Below are positions 1-8,268 of a stretch of DNA of 17,305 bases, piece after piece; positions within the stretch are counted from its first letter, which is position 1; every line of letters begins with the position of its first letter. The notes under the pieces are model-generated. The model was not told where the DNA came from. It saw only the letters and a program-made list of their open reading frames with translations, and did no database searches. Both the position numbers and the translations under genes were made by a program. The stretch lies in assembly GCF_004570345.1 (NCBI RefSeq), contig NZ_SPQM01000107.1, forward strand, positions 1 through 17,305, read 5' to 3'. This DNA is from Blastococcus sp. CT_GayMR20. GTDB taxonomy: Bacteria > Actinomycetota > Actinomycetes > Mycobacteriales > Geodermatophilaceae.

Positions 1-2541
1 TACCTCACGGGTCGTGAGCCCGCGCCGTACCCGCGGGCCACCAGCGTGCAGAAGTGCGTGCGCACCCTCGACATCGAGGAGGTGGGCAAGACCACCCGCC
101 ACGGCACGTTCTTCCAGATGAACGGCAACTTCTCCTTCGGCGACTACTTCAAGGACGGGGCGATCCAGCACGCCTGGGACCTGATCACCGGCTCGCTGGA
201 GGACGGCGGCCTCGGCTTCGACCCCGACTCGATCTGGGCGACGGTGTACCTGGACGACGACGAGGCCGCCGACGCCTGGCACCGCATCGCCGGACTGCCC
301 AAGGAGCGCATCCAGCGGCTGGGCAAGAAGGACAACTACTGGCACACCGGCGCCCCCGGCCCGGCCGGTCCCTGCTCGGAGATCTACGTCGATCGCGGTC
401 CCGAGTTCGGTCCGGACGGCGGCCCGGCCGTGGACCTCGCCGGCGACCGGTTCCTGGAGATCTGGAACCTCGTCTTCATGCAGTACGAGATCGACGAGGT
501 GCGCAGCAAGGAGGAGTTCCGCGTCCTCGGCGAGCTGCCGAAGAAGAACATCGACACCGGCATGGGCCTGGAGCGGGTGGCCTACCTGCTGCAGGGCGTC
601 GACAACATGTACGAGATCGACGAGGTCGCGCCGGTGCTCCGCCGCGCGGCAGAACTCGCTGGCGTCACGTACGGGCGCGACCACGAGGCGGATGTCCGTC
701 TCCGGGTCGTCGCCGACCACGTCCGCAGCGGCCTCATGCTCATCGGGGACGGCGTGACGCCCGGCAACGAGGGCGGCGGGTACATCCTGCGCCGGTTGCT
801 GCGCCGCGCCGTCCGGTCGATGAAGCTGCTCGGCGTCGACGAGGCGTCCCTGCCGGAGCTGCTGCCGGTGTCCCGCGATGCGATGAGCGCCAGCTACCCC
901 GAGCTGGCCACCGACTTCGACCGCATCTCCGCGGTGGCGTATGCCGAGGAGGAGGCCTTCCGCCGCACGCTGAGCGCCGGCACGACCCTCTTCGAGACCG
1001 CCGTCGCGAAGGCGAAGAAGGCCGGGAGGCCCGCCCTCTCCGGCGACCAGGCGTTCCTGCTGCACGACACCTACGGCTTCCCGATCGACGTCACCCTGGA
1101 GATGGCCGCCGAGCAGGGCGTCACCGTCGACGAGGAGGGCTTCCGCGCGCTCATGACCGAGCAGCGCGAGCGCGCCCGGGCGGACTCCCGTGCCAAGCGG
1201 ACCGGCGCCGTCGACGTCCTGGCATACCGGCGGCTGCTCGCCGAGCACGGGCCGACCGACTGGCAGGCCTACGACACCCTGCGCACCGACTCCCGCGTGC
1301 TGGCGCTCGTCACCGAGGCCGACGAGGGGCCGGAGGTCGCCGCCGAGGGCGAGATCCTCCGCGTCGTCCTCGACCGGACTCCGTTCTACGCCGAGTCGGG
1401 CGGTCAGGTGGCCGATGCCGGCGTCCTGACCTGGGACGGCGGCCGCGCGGAGGTCATCGACGTCCAGCGCCCCGTCAAGGGCCTGGTCGCCCACCAGGTA
1501 CGGGTGCTCGAGGGCGAGCTGCGCTCGGGTGCTGAGCTGACCGCCGAGGTCGACTACGAGTGGCGGCTCTCGGCCTGCCAGGCGCACTCGGGCACCCATG
1601 TCGTGCACGCGGCCCTGCGAGAGGTGCTCGGGCCCCAGGCGCTGCAGTCGGGTTCCTACAACCGCCCCGGATACCTGCGGCTGGACTTCGCCTGGCGGGG
1701 TGCGCTGTCCCAGCAGCAGCGCCTCGACATCGAGGACGTCGCCAACGCCGCCGTCCGCGCCGACCACAAGGTCACCGCGAGCTACATGACGCTGCCCGAG
1801 GCGCAGGCCTTCGGCGCGCTGGCACTGTTCGGCGAGACCTACGGCGAGCAGGTGCGGGTCGTCGAGATCGGTGGTCCGTGGTCGCGCGAGCTCTGCGGTG
1901 GCACGCACGTCCGCGGCAGCGCGCAGATCGGCACCCTGGCGCTGACCGGGGAGTCCTCGGTCGGCTCCGGGGCTCGTCGCGTCGAGGCGGTCGTCGGCCT
2001 GGAGGGGTTCCGCTACCTGGCACGGGAGCGCGACCTGGTGCGCCAGCTGGGCGAGCTGCTCAGGACGCCCCAGGACGGCCTGGTCGAGCGGGTCAGCGGC
2101 ATGCTGGCGCGGCTCCGCGACGTCGACAAGGAGCTGGCCGAGCTCCGCTCGCAGCAGTCGGGCGCCGTGGCCGGCCAGCTCGCCGGTGCCGCGAAGGACG
2201 TCGACGGCGTCGCCGTGGTCACCGGCTCACCGGCCGGGCTCGGCGGCGGAGACCTCCGCACGCTGGCCCTCGACATCCGGGGCCGGTTGGCCGACAGGCC
2301 CGCCGTGGTCCTGCTGGCGTCGGAATCCGGTGGCAAGGTGTCACTCGTGGCCGCGCTGAACCCGGCGGCCCTCGACCGTGGGCTGTCGGCCAACGACGTG
2401 CTGCGGGCGGCCGCGGCACCCGTCGGAGGCCGTGGCGGAGGCAAGGCCGACGTCGCGCAGGGCGGCGGAACCGATCCCGCGGGTATCCCCGCGGCACTGC
2501 AAGCCGGCGAGCAGGCGGTTGTTGCCGCCACTGGGAGGTAG
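1..2541 (+). CDS. alaS: Alanine--tRNA ligase, 5' truncated by window edge
   Basis: Cytosolic enzyme that charges tRNA-Ala with alanine and clears mischarged Ser/Gly through its editing domain. The frame is already open at base 1 and reads YLTGREPAPYPRATSVQKC, which matches the interior of the AlaS catalytic domain; comparison with the E. coli protein suggests about 50-65 N-terminal residues lie upstream. The ATG-like start at 46 is therefore not the real one. Visible landmarks are the class II core (MNGNFSFGDYFK), the editing-site zinc motifs HSGTH (His codons at 1585 and 1597) and CGGTH (1894-1908), and the glycine-rich DHHA1 end (GGRGGGKADVAQGGG). The C-terminus is complete, with TAG at 2539-2541. 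It lies 6 nt ahead of ruvX, the same neighbour order as in Mycobacterium and Streptomyces. No frameshift or missing key residue was seen. Identification is secure. Confidence 0.98.
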   Translation, partial: YLTGREPAPYPRATSVQKCVRTLDIEEVGKTTRHGTFFQMNGNFSFGDYFKDGAIQHAWDLITGSLEDGGLGFDPDSIWATVYLDDDEAADAWHRIAGLPKERIQRLGKKDNYWHTGAPGPAGPCSEIYVDRGPEFGPDGGPAVDLAGDRFLEIWNLVFMQYEIDEVRSKEEFRVLGELPKKNIDTGMGLERVAYLLQGVDNMYEIDEVAPVLRRAAELAGVTYGRDHEADVRLRVVADHVRSGLMLIGDGVTPGNEGGGYILRRLLRRAVRSMKLLGVDEASLPELLPVSRDAMSASYPELATDFDRISAVAYAEEEAFRRTLSAGTTLFETAVAKAKKAGRPALSGDQAFLLHDTYGFPIDVTLEMAAEQGVTVDEEGFRALMTEQRERARADSRAKRTGAVDVLAYRRLLAEHGPTDWQAYDTLRTDSRVLALVTEADEGPEVAAEGEILRVVLDRTPFYAESGGQVADAGVLTWDGGRAEVIDVQRPVKGLVAHQVRVLEGELRSGAELTAEVDYEWRLSACQAHSGTHVVHAALREVLGPQALQSGSYNRPGYLRLDFAWRGALSQQQRLDIEDVANAAVRADHKVTASYMTLPEAQAFGALALFGETYGEQVRVVEIGGPWSRELCGGTHVRGSAQIGTLALTGESSVGSGARRVEAVVGLEGFRYLARERDLVRQLGELLRTPQDGLVERVSGMLARLRDVDKELAELRSQQSGAVAGQLAGAAKDVDGVAVVTGSPAGLGGGDLRTLALDIRGRLADRPAVVLLASESGGKVSLVAALNPAALDRGLSANDVLRAAAAPVGGRGGGKADVAQGGGTDPAGIPAALQAGEQAVVAATGR
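2533..2538 (+). promoter_or_regulatory. Strong ribosome binding site of ruvX
   Basis: GGGAGG lies within the last codons of alaS, 9 nt before the GTG at 2548. It fixes that GTG as the ruvX start and so makes the long N-terminal tail of RuvX part of the protein. Confidence 0.75.
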
Positions 2542-2547
2542 ACCACC

Positions 2548-3219
2548 GTGTCCGGACCCGAGTACAACCCCGAGGACACCGGCCCGGTCGGCGGACGCCG
2601 GCGCGAGCTCCCCGCGGTACCGCCGGCGCGGCCCCGCGCCACCCCGGCGCAGCCGGAGTACCACCCGACGACCGAGCTCGACCTGAGCCGCGGGTTCCCG
2701 CCGGTCTCCAACGAGACCAGTGAGATCGACCTCAGCAGCGGCTGGCCCGAGCACCTCAAGGTGCCGCCGCGCCGCTCCTCGGGGCAGCCGTCGGGTGGCC
2801 GGGTGCTCGGTGTGGACGTCGGCACCGTGCGCGTCGGCCTCGCGCTGTCCGACCCGACCGGGACGCTCGCGAGCCCCCTCGAGACCCTCCGCCGGGCGAA
2901 GGACGGGGCCGATCTGGACCGTCTCGCCGCGTTGGTGGTGGAACACGAGGTGGCAGAGGTGGTGGTGGGAGAGCCGGTGCACCTGTCAGGTGCGTCGGGC
3001 GCGTCGGCTCACGACGCGAGCAATTACGCTCAGGAACTAGCCGACCGCATTCCGGATGTGCCGGTGATCCTGATCGACGAAAGGCTTTCGACCGTGACTG
3101 CAGCCAGTCATCTGCGTGAGGGCGGCGTCGACAGCCGCAAGCAGCGCGCGGTGATCGACCAGGCGGCCGCCGTGGTCATCCTGCAACAGTTCCTCGACAG
3201 CCGGCGGCCGCGCTCGTGA
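2548..3219 (+). CDS. ruvX: RuvX/YqgF-family Holliday junction resolvase-like protein with N-terminal extension
   Basis: YqgF/RuvX proteins have an RNase H-like fold. They are linked to Holliday-junction resolution and to 16S rRNA 5'-end maturation. The core starts near residue 84 with GVDVGTVRVGLALSD (candidate catalytic Asp90), followed by the VVVGEP strand, the LIDERLST motif with its Glu, and IDQAAAVVILQQFLD, whose Asp completes the acidic site. The core of about 140 residues is normal size, but 223 aa in total is long for the family. The extra ~83 residues are Pro/Arg/Glu-rich, probably disordered, and hold two copies of a TELDLSRGFP / SEIDLSSGWP motif. The GTG start is supported by the GGGAGG at 2533-2538. 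It follows alaS by 6 nt and overlaps mltG by 4 nt (GTGA). The function of the tail is unknown. Confidence 0.93.
   Translation: MSGPEYNPEDTGPVGGRRRELPAVPPARPRATPAQPEYHPTTELDLSRGFPPVSNETSEIDLSSGWPEHLKVPPRRSSGQPSGGRVLGVDVGTVRVGLALSDPTGTLASPLETLRRAKDGADLDRLAALVVEHEVAEVVVGEPVHLSGASGASAHDASNYAQELADRIPDVPVILIDERLSTVTAASHLREGGVDSRKQRAVIDQAAAVVILQQFLDSRRPRS
2671..2748 (+). repeat. Two-copy peptide repeat in the RuvX N-terminal tail
   Basis: Residues 42-51 (TELDLSRGFP, 2671-2700) and 58-67 (SEIDLSSGWP, 2719-2748) match at E-x-D-L-S-x-G-x-P, with conservative changes at most other places. Seven residues separate the copies. In an otherwise low-complexity tail this looks like a short linear motif used twice, possibly for protein binding; that role is inference. 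Confidence 0.6.
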
Positions 3220-5072
3220 CGGACATCGGCGGGGGCCGGCACTCGTCGCACGACGACCGCTACCCGCCCTCGGCGGGCGACCGCGGCTTCGGCGTCCCCC
3301 GTTACGAGCCGGCCCGCTACGAGGTCCCGCCGTACGTGACCGGCGGCTTCGAGGCGGTCGGGCGCGAGACGGGCAACGCCTCCCGCCGGCGCCACGGCGT
3401 CCTGGACCGCGCCGAGGAGACCATCGACCAGACGGGTCCGCTCATCGAGCCGGACTGGTGGTCCTTCGGCAGCACCGACCACCCCGACCACCCGCTCAGC
3501 GCCCGGCACAGCGGCGACGACCTGCCGCCGTCCCACCCCTCGGCGCCGCTCCCACCCCGGCCCCCGGGCGTGTGGGACCGGCTGCACGCCCGCCAGGACG
3601 CGCCGGGGGATGACGCCCAGACCGTCGCCCAGCCGCTGCTCCGCGGCACACCACTCGACACGCCCCGGCGGGGCGGGCAGACTTCCCGCCCCGTGGGCGC
3701 CCATTCGGCCGAGGACGACCGGAACGACGACGCGGCCACCGACGCGCACCTCCTCGACGCCGACGACGGGCACTCCTGGGAGGACGAGACGGGTGGCCTC
3801 GAGGTTATCGGCGCGCACGTCGAGGAGGACGCCCCCCGGCGACGCGGTCGCCGTGGCCGGCGGGGCCGGACCGAGGAGCGCGCCGAGCCGCGCCGGGGCG
3901 CCCACGCGAGTCACGACGACGAGGACGACGAACTCGACGACGCCCATCTGGACGAGGGCTCCCTCGTGCACGACGAGGCGTTCGGCGAGGACATCCCCGT
4001 CAAGCCGTACGACAAGCGCACCGGCCGGGCCCGCCGGCGGCGCAGCCCGGTCGCGGTCGTCCTGTCGCTGCTGGTCCTCGCCGCCCTCGTGGTCGGCATC
4101 GTCGTCGGCGGCCAGAGGCTGATCGAGCTGATCAACCCGGCGTCCCAGGACTACACCGGGCAGGGCGCGGGAGAGGTCCAGATCCGGGTGCAGGACGGCG
4201 ACACGCTCAGCGACATCGCCCGCACGCTCGTGGACGCCGACGTCATCGCCTCCATCGGGCCGTTCGTCGACGCGGCCGAGGCCAACGCCGCCTCGGTCGG
4301 CATCCAGCCCGGCGTCTACGGCATGCGGCTGCAGATGAGCGGCCAGGCGGCCCTCGACCAGCTGCTGGACCCGGTCTCGCGGCTGATGACGCGGGTGACC
4401 CTGCCCGAGGGCCTCACCGTCGAGCGGACCCTGACGCGCATCGCCGAGGAGACCGGCCGGCCGGTCGAGGAGTTCCAGGCGGCCGCGGCGGATCCCGTCG
4501 CGCTGGGCCTGCCGGCCTACGCGAACGGCCAGCTGGAGGGCTTTCTCTTCCCGGCGACCTACGACGTCGAGCCGGACGACGCACCCGTCGACCTGCTGCG
4601 GGAGATGGTGACCCGGGGCACGCAGGTGTTCAGCGAGCTCGGCATCGCCGAGGCCGACCGGCTCGCGGTCGTGACCAAGGCCAGCCTGGTGCAGGCCGAG
4701 GCGGGGTCCGTCGAGGACATGGGCAAGGTCGCCCGGGTGCTGGAGAACCGGCTCTCGGACGGCATGGCGCTGCAGCTGGACACGACGGTGAACTACGCCA
4801 ACGGCAAGGGCGGCATCACCACCACCAGTGACGACCGGGCCAACCCCTCGCCGTACAACACCTACGTGCACCCGGGCCTCCCGCCGGGCGCCATCAACAA
4901 CCCGGGCGAGGACGCGCTGCGCGCGGTGCTCGAGCCCACCCCGGGCGACTGGCGCTTCTTCGTGGTCGTCGACCCCGATACCGGGGACACGCGGTTCGCG
5001 GTCACCAAGGACGAGCACGACCAGAACGTGGAGCTCTTCCGGCAGTGGCTGCGGGAGAACCCCGAGGGATGA
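3216..5072 (+). CDS. mltG: MltG (YceG-like) endolytic murein transglycosylase with long cytoplasmic tail
   Basis: MltG cleaves nascent glycan strands at the outer face of the membrane and is thought to set glycan length during cell-wall synthesis. From the sequence: residues 1-276 are hydrophilic and low-complexity, with arginine-rich ([11 protein letters not shown]) and acidic (DDEDDELDD) stretches. One membrane segment sits at about 278-301 (PVAVVLSLLVLAALVVGIVV), preceded by four arginines, which favours an N-in orientation. A LysM-like segment follows (RVQDGDTLSDIARTL), then the YceG domain. Glu495, in KASLVQAEAG, aligns with the catalytic Glu of the family. LQLDTTVNYA and SPYNTYVHPGLPPGAI are also typical. 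The 618-aa length exceeds the ~340 aa of E. coli MltG because of the tail. The GTG start overlaps the ruvX stop (GTGA), and the stop overlaps aroE (ATGA). Confidence 0.94.
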   Translation: MTDIGGGRHSSHDDRYPPSAGDRGFGVPRYEPARYEVPPYVTGGFEAVGRETGNASRRRHGVLDRAEETIDQTGPLIEPDWWSFGSTDHPDHPLSARHSGDDLPPSHPSAPLPPRPPGVWDRLHARQDAPGDDAQTVAQPLLRGTPLDTPRRGGQTSRPVGAHSAEDDRNDDAATDAHLLDADDGHSWEDETGGLEVIGAHVEEDAPRRRGRRGRRGRTEERAEPRRGAHASHDDEDDELDDAHLDEGSLVHDEAFGEDIPVKPYDKRTGRARRRRSPVAVVLSLLVLAALVVGIVVGGQRLIELINPASQDYTGQGAGEVQIRVQDGDTLSDIARTLVDADVIASIGPFVDAAEANAASVGIQPGVYGMRLQMSGQAALDQLLDPVSRLMTRVTLPEGLTVERTLTRIAEETGRPVEEFQAAAADPVALGLPAYANGQLEGFLFPATYDVEPDDAPVDLLREMVTRGTQVFSELGIAEADRLAVVTKASLVQAEAGSVEDMGKVARVLENRLSDGMALQLDTTVNYANGKGGITTTSDDRANPSPYNTYVHPGLPPGAINNPGEDALRAVLEPTPGDWRFFVVVDPDTGDTRFAVTKDEHDQNVELFRQWLRENPEG

Positions 5073-5872
5073 GAGCGGCCGTCCTCGGTCGGCCGGTCGC
5101 CCACTCGCTCTCCCCGGTGCTGCACCGGGCCGCCTACGCGGCGCTCGGGCTCGGCGACTGGACCTACGACGCCCTCGACATCGGGGCGGCGGACCTGCCG
5201 GTCCTCCTCGCCGGGCTGGGGGACGAGTGGCGCGGCTTCTCGGTGACCATGCCGTGCAAGCAGGCGGCCGTGGACGCGGCGGACCTGGTCGAGCCGCTCC
5301 CGCGGCTCCTGCACGCGGCGAACACGCTGGTCCGCACGGAGGCGGGGTGGCGCGCGGAGAACACCGACGTCACCGGCGTCGGGATGGCGCTGCAGCTGGC
5401 CGGGGTGTCCGACGTCGGAACCGCCGTGATCCTCGGAGCCGGAGGGACGGCGGCCGCGACGGCCGTGGCGCTGTCCTCGCTGGGGGCCGAGCACGTCGAG
5501 ATCGCCGTCCGTGAACCGGCGCGGGCCGCGGACGTCGTCCGGGTGCTCGACGTCCTCGAGGTGCCCACGACGGTCACCCGTCTCTCCGGGACGACCCTCG
5601 ACGCGCCGCTGGTGGTCAGCACCGTGCCCGTCGGCGCCCAGCCGGACCTGCTGGACCTGCCCTGGCGTGCGGGGCACACCGTGCTCGACGTGCTGTACGC
5701 ACCCTGGCCGACGCCGCTGGCCCAGCGGGTCGGCGACGTCGGCGGCACCGTGGTCGGTGGGCTCGACGTGTTGTTCTGGCAGGCCACCGTGCAGGTCGAG
5801 CTCATGACCGGCCGGCCGGCCCCGATCGAGGCCATGCGCCGCGCTCTCGACGCGGCCGTCGGCGCCCGCTGA
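5069..5872 (+). CDS. aroE: Shikimate dehydrogenase
   Basis: Catalyses NADPH-dependent reduction of 3-dehydroshikimate to shikimate in the cytosol, the fourth step of the shikimate pathway. At 267 aa the length is normal. The substrate motif HSLSP is at residues 12-16; Lys64 in SVTMPCKQAA and Asp100 in AENTD fit the catalytic Lys/Asp pair (E. coli Lys65/Asp102). The NADP loop LGAGGTAAA lies near residue 125, and GGLDVLFWQATVQ with a TGRPAP end closes the protein. The ATG at 5069 forms an ATGA overlap with the mltG stop. A longer start at 5045 would add eight residues ahead of the usual RAAVLGRPVAHS opening and is less likely. It is the first of five aro genes here, followed 8 nt later by the prepilin peptidase. 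Confidence 0.95.
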   Translation: MRAAVLGRPVAHSLSPVLHRAAYAALGLGDWTYDALDIGAADLPVLLAGLGDEWRGFSVTMPCKQAAVDAADLVEPLPRLLHAANTLVRTEAGWRAENTDVTGVGMALQLAGVSDVGTAVILGAGGTAAATAVALSSLGAEHVEIAVREPARAADVVRVLDVLEVPTTVTRLSGTTLDAPLVVSTVPVGAQPDLLDLPWRAGHTVLDVLYAPWPTPLAQRVGDVGGTVVGGLDVLFWQATVQVELMTGRPAPIEAMRRALDAAVGAR

Positions 5873-5880
5873 CCGGACCG

Positions 5881-6549
5881 GTGGAGCTGTCCCGGCCGGT
5901 GCTCCTCGGCACCGCCGTCCTCGTCGCGCTCGTCGCCGGGCCCTGGCTGGCCGTGGTGGCCGCCCGGCTGGCCGCCCGGGACGGCGCGGCGCGGCCGTCC
6001 CTGGCGCGCAGCGCCGTCACCACGCTGCTGCTCGCCGGTTTGCTCGCCGGGGCCGTGGAGGCGTTCGGTCTCCGCCCGGCCACGGCCGCGTTCGCCTGGG
6101 CGGCGGGTGCGGCGGTGGTCCTCGGCTCGGTGGACCTGGCCAGCCACCGGCTGCCCGACCGCGTCACCGTTCCCGCCTACGCAGTCTGCGGGACGGCCCT
6201 GCTGGTGGACGCCGCCGTACTGGGGTCCTGGGGCGGCCTGGTGCGCGCCCTCGCGGCCGCGGCCGTGGCGTTCGCCGTCGCCGCCGGGGCCGCGGCGATC
6301 TCGGCAGAGGGTCTCGGCTTCGGGGACGTGAAGCTGCTCGGTCTGCTCGGGCTCGTCCTGGGCTGGGCCGGCTGGGGCGTCCTCCTGGCCGGGATCTTCC
6401 TCGGCCTGCTGACCGGCGCGCTGGTGTCGCTGGTCCTCGTCGCCACGCGGAGGGCCGGCTGGCGGACGGCGGTCCCGTTCGGCCCGCCGCTCATCACCGG
6501 TGCGGTCCTGGCCCTGGCGCTGCAGGGACCCGTCTGGTGGTCCTTCTAG
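5881..6549 (+). CDS. A24-family prepilin peptidase, TadV/CpaA-like (no methylase domain)
   Basis: Integral-membrane aspartic peptidase that would cut leader peptides of type IV or Tad-type pilins. The two active-site aspartates are visible: Asp85 in [12 protein letters not shown] and Asp149 in the GxGD motif GFGDVKL. The 222 aa are very hydrophobic, with about six probable membrane segments. The Cys-rich N-terminal methyltransferase domain of large PilD-type enzymes is absent, so this is the short form. The GTG at 5881 comes 8 nt after aroE; the TAG at 6547-6549 comes 10 nt before aroC. A similar gene sits between aroE and aroC in other actinobacteria, so the location is inherited and does not by itself imply a link to aromatic synthesis. 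No pilin or pilus ATPase gene is in the window, so its substrate is unknown. Confidence 0.88.
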   Translation: MELSRPVLLGTAVLVALVAGPWLAVVAARLAARDGAARPSLARSAVTTLLLAGLLAGAVEAFGLRPATAAFAWAAGAAVVLGSVDLASHRLPDRVTVPAYAVCGTALLVDAAVLGSWGGLVRALAAAAVAFAVAAGAAAISAEGLGFGDVKLLGLLGLVLGWAGWGVLLAGIFLGLLTGALVSLVLVATRRAGWRTAVPFGPPLITGAVLALALQGPVWWSF

Positions 6550-6559
6550 GATCGTGGGC

Positions 6560-7738
6560 ATGTTGCGCTGGCTGACCGCAGGTGAGTCCCACGGTCAGCT
6601 GCTCACCGCGGTCCTCGAGGGGCTGCCGGCCGGTGTCGAGATCGCGACCACGGACATCGACCTGCAGCTGGCCCGGCGTCGCCTGGGGCACGGTCGGGGC
6701 GCCCGCATGTCCTTCGAGCAGGACGAGGTCACCCTGGCCGGCGGGATCCGGCACGGCCGGACGCAGGGCGGGCCGGTCGCGATCCTGGTCGGCAACACCG
6801 AGTGGCCCAAGTGGTCGACCGTCATGTCCGCCGACCCGGTCGACGCCGACGTCCTGGCCGGCCAGGCGCGCAACGCACCGCTGACCCGGCCGCGGCCGGG
6901 CCACGCCGACCTCGCCGGCATGCAGAAGTACGGCTTCGACGACGCCCGGCCGGTGCTCGAGCGGGCCAGCGCCCGGGAGACGGCCGCCCGGGTCGCCCTC
7001 GGTGCCGTCGCGCAGGCCTTCCTGCGCCAGACCGTCGGTGTCGAGGTCGTCAGCCACGTCGTCGCGATCGGCCCGGTCCGGGTGCCCGACGGCGTGCTGC
7101 CCGGCCCGCAGGACAACGCGCGCATCGACGAGGACCCCGTGCGGTGCGCCGACCCGGCCACCAGCGAGCGCATGGTCGCGGAGATCGACGACGTCCGGAA
7201 GAACGGCGACACCCTCGGCGGGGTCGTCGAGGTCGTCGTCCACGGGCTGCCGCCGGGCCTGGGCAGTCACGTGCACTGGGACCGCCGCCTGGACTCCCGG
7301 CTGGCCGGAGCGCTGATGGGCGTCCAGTCGGTGAAGGCGGTGGAGGTCGGCGACGGCCTGGAGACCGCGCGCCGCCGCGGCTCGGTGGCCCACGACGAGA
7401 TCGACCTGACCGAGGGGCGGGTGACGCGCCGCACCGACCGTGCCGGCGGCATCGAGGGCGGCATGACCAACGGCGAGGTCCTCCGCGTACGGGCGGCGAT
7501 GAAGCCGATCTCGACGGTGCCCCGCGCGCTGGCCACCGTCGACACCGCGACCCTCGAGCCGGCGGTCGCCATCAACCAGCGCAGCGACGCCTGCGCGGTG
7601 CCCCGCGGCAGCGTCGTGATGGAGGCGATGGTCGCCCTCGTGCTGGCCGACGCCGTCCTGGAGAAGTTCGGCGGGGACTCGGTGACCGAGACCCGCCGCA
7701 ACGCGCAGGCCTACCTCGACGCCCTCCCGATCCGGTGA
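6560..7738 (+). CDS. aroC: Chorismate synthase
   Basis: Makes chorismate from 5-enolpyruvylshikimate-3-phosphate with reduced FMN as cofactor, the last shikimate-pathway step. The protein is 392 aa, normal for the actinobacterial form. Signature stretches are TAGESHG (residues 6-12), [52 protein letters not shown] and [18 protein letters not shown]. The ATG at 6560 gives the conserved [12 protein letters not shown] opening and has AGGA at 6548-6551, 8 nt upstream. An in-frame ATG at 6500 lies inside the preceding peptidase gene and would add a non-homologous stretch. The stop overlaps the aroK GTG (GTGA), so aroC-aroK-aroB-aroQ should be translationally coupled. Confidence 0.97.
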   Translation: MLRWLTAGESHGQLLTAVLEGLPAGVEIATTDIDLQLARRRLGHGRGARMSFEQDEVTLAGGIRHGRTQGGPVAILVGNTEWPKWSTVMSADPVDADVLAGQARNAPLTRPRPGHADLAGMQKYGFDDARPVLERASARETAARVALGAVAQAFLRQTVGVEVVSHVVAIGPVRVPDGVLPGPQDNARIDEDPVRCADPATSERMVAEIDDVRKNGDTLGGVVEVVVHGLPPGLGSHVHWDRRLDSRLAGALMGVQSVKAVEVGDGLETARRRGSVAHDEIDLTEGRVTRRTDRAGGIEGGMTNGEVLRVRAAMKPISTVPRALATVDTATLEPAVAINQRSDACAVPRGSVVMEAMVALVLADAVLEKFGGDSVTETRRNAQAYLDALPIR

Positions 7739-8268
7739 CACCGCTGCTGGTGCTGGTGGGCCCGCCGGCCTCCGGCAAGACGACTGTCGGGACGGCTGTT
7801 GCCCGGGCCCTGGGTGCCGCCTTCCGGGACACCGACGAAGACATCGTGCTGCAGTCCGGCAGTTCGATCGCCGACATCTTCGTCACCGAGGGCGAGGACC
7901 ACTTCCGCGGTCTCGAGGTGAAGTCCGTGGAGCGAGCCATGAGCGAGCACGACGGTGTGCTGGCGTTGGGCGGGGGCGCGGTGACGAAGGAAGCCACCCG
8001 TGAGCTGCTCGTGGGGTACGGCCGGAGCGGCGGCACGGTCGTCTGGCTCGACGTCGATGTGGCGTCGGCGGCGAAGCGGGCGGGCTTCTCGCGGGACCGC
8101 CCGCTGCTCGCCGTCAACCCCCGGGCGATGCTGCGCACGATGCTCGAGCAGCGCGCTCCGCTGTACGCCGAGGTCGCGACGGTGAAGGTGTCGACCGGTG
8201 GCCAGGCGTTCGAGGACGTCGTCGCCGACGTGCTCGCCGCGCTGCCCGGCCGGACGGTCGCGCCGTGA
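7735..8268 (+). CDS. aroK: Shikimate kinase
   Basis: Phosphorylates shikimate with ATP to shikimate-3-phosphate. The 177 aa have a P-loop GPPASGKT (9-16), the Mg/shikimate DTD motif (Asp32, Asp34), Arg58 in HFRGLE, the GGG triplet at 79-81 that contacts shikimate, the lid arginines in RDRPLL (120-125) and Arg140 in [10 protein letters not shown]. The P-loop has Ala at position 12, where M. tuberculosis AroK has Gly (GLPGSGKST, from memory). The Walker A consensus is still met, so activity is expected. The GTG at 7735 overlaps the aroC stop by 4 nt and has no clear Shine-Dalgarno sequence, which fits reinitiation by terminating ribosomes. The end overlaps aroB the same way. Confidence 0.95.
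   Translation: MTPLLVLVGPPASGKTTVGTAVARALGAAFRDTDEDIVLQSGSSIADIFVTEGEDHFRGLEVKSVERAMSEHDGVLALGGGAVTKEATRELLVGYGRSGGTVVWLDVDVASAAKRAGFSRDRPLLAVNPRAMLRTMLEQRAPLYAEVATVKVSTGGQAFEDVVADVLAALPGRTVAP

Noticed and set aside
3108..5018. 636-codon open frame on the minus strand opposite mltG, and similar long minus-strand frames opposite aroC, pepQ, pyrB, pyrC and carA
   Set aside because: High-GC coding DNA keeps the complementary frames open. The translations are rich in Arg/Gly/Val/Asp without any domain motif, while the plus-strand genes carry full family signatures.
7759..7782. AroK P-loop with Ala in place of the usual Gly (GPPASGKT)
   Set aside because: It still fits GxxxxGK[ST], and all other shikimate kinase residues are present, so loss of activity is not supported.
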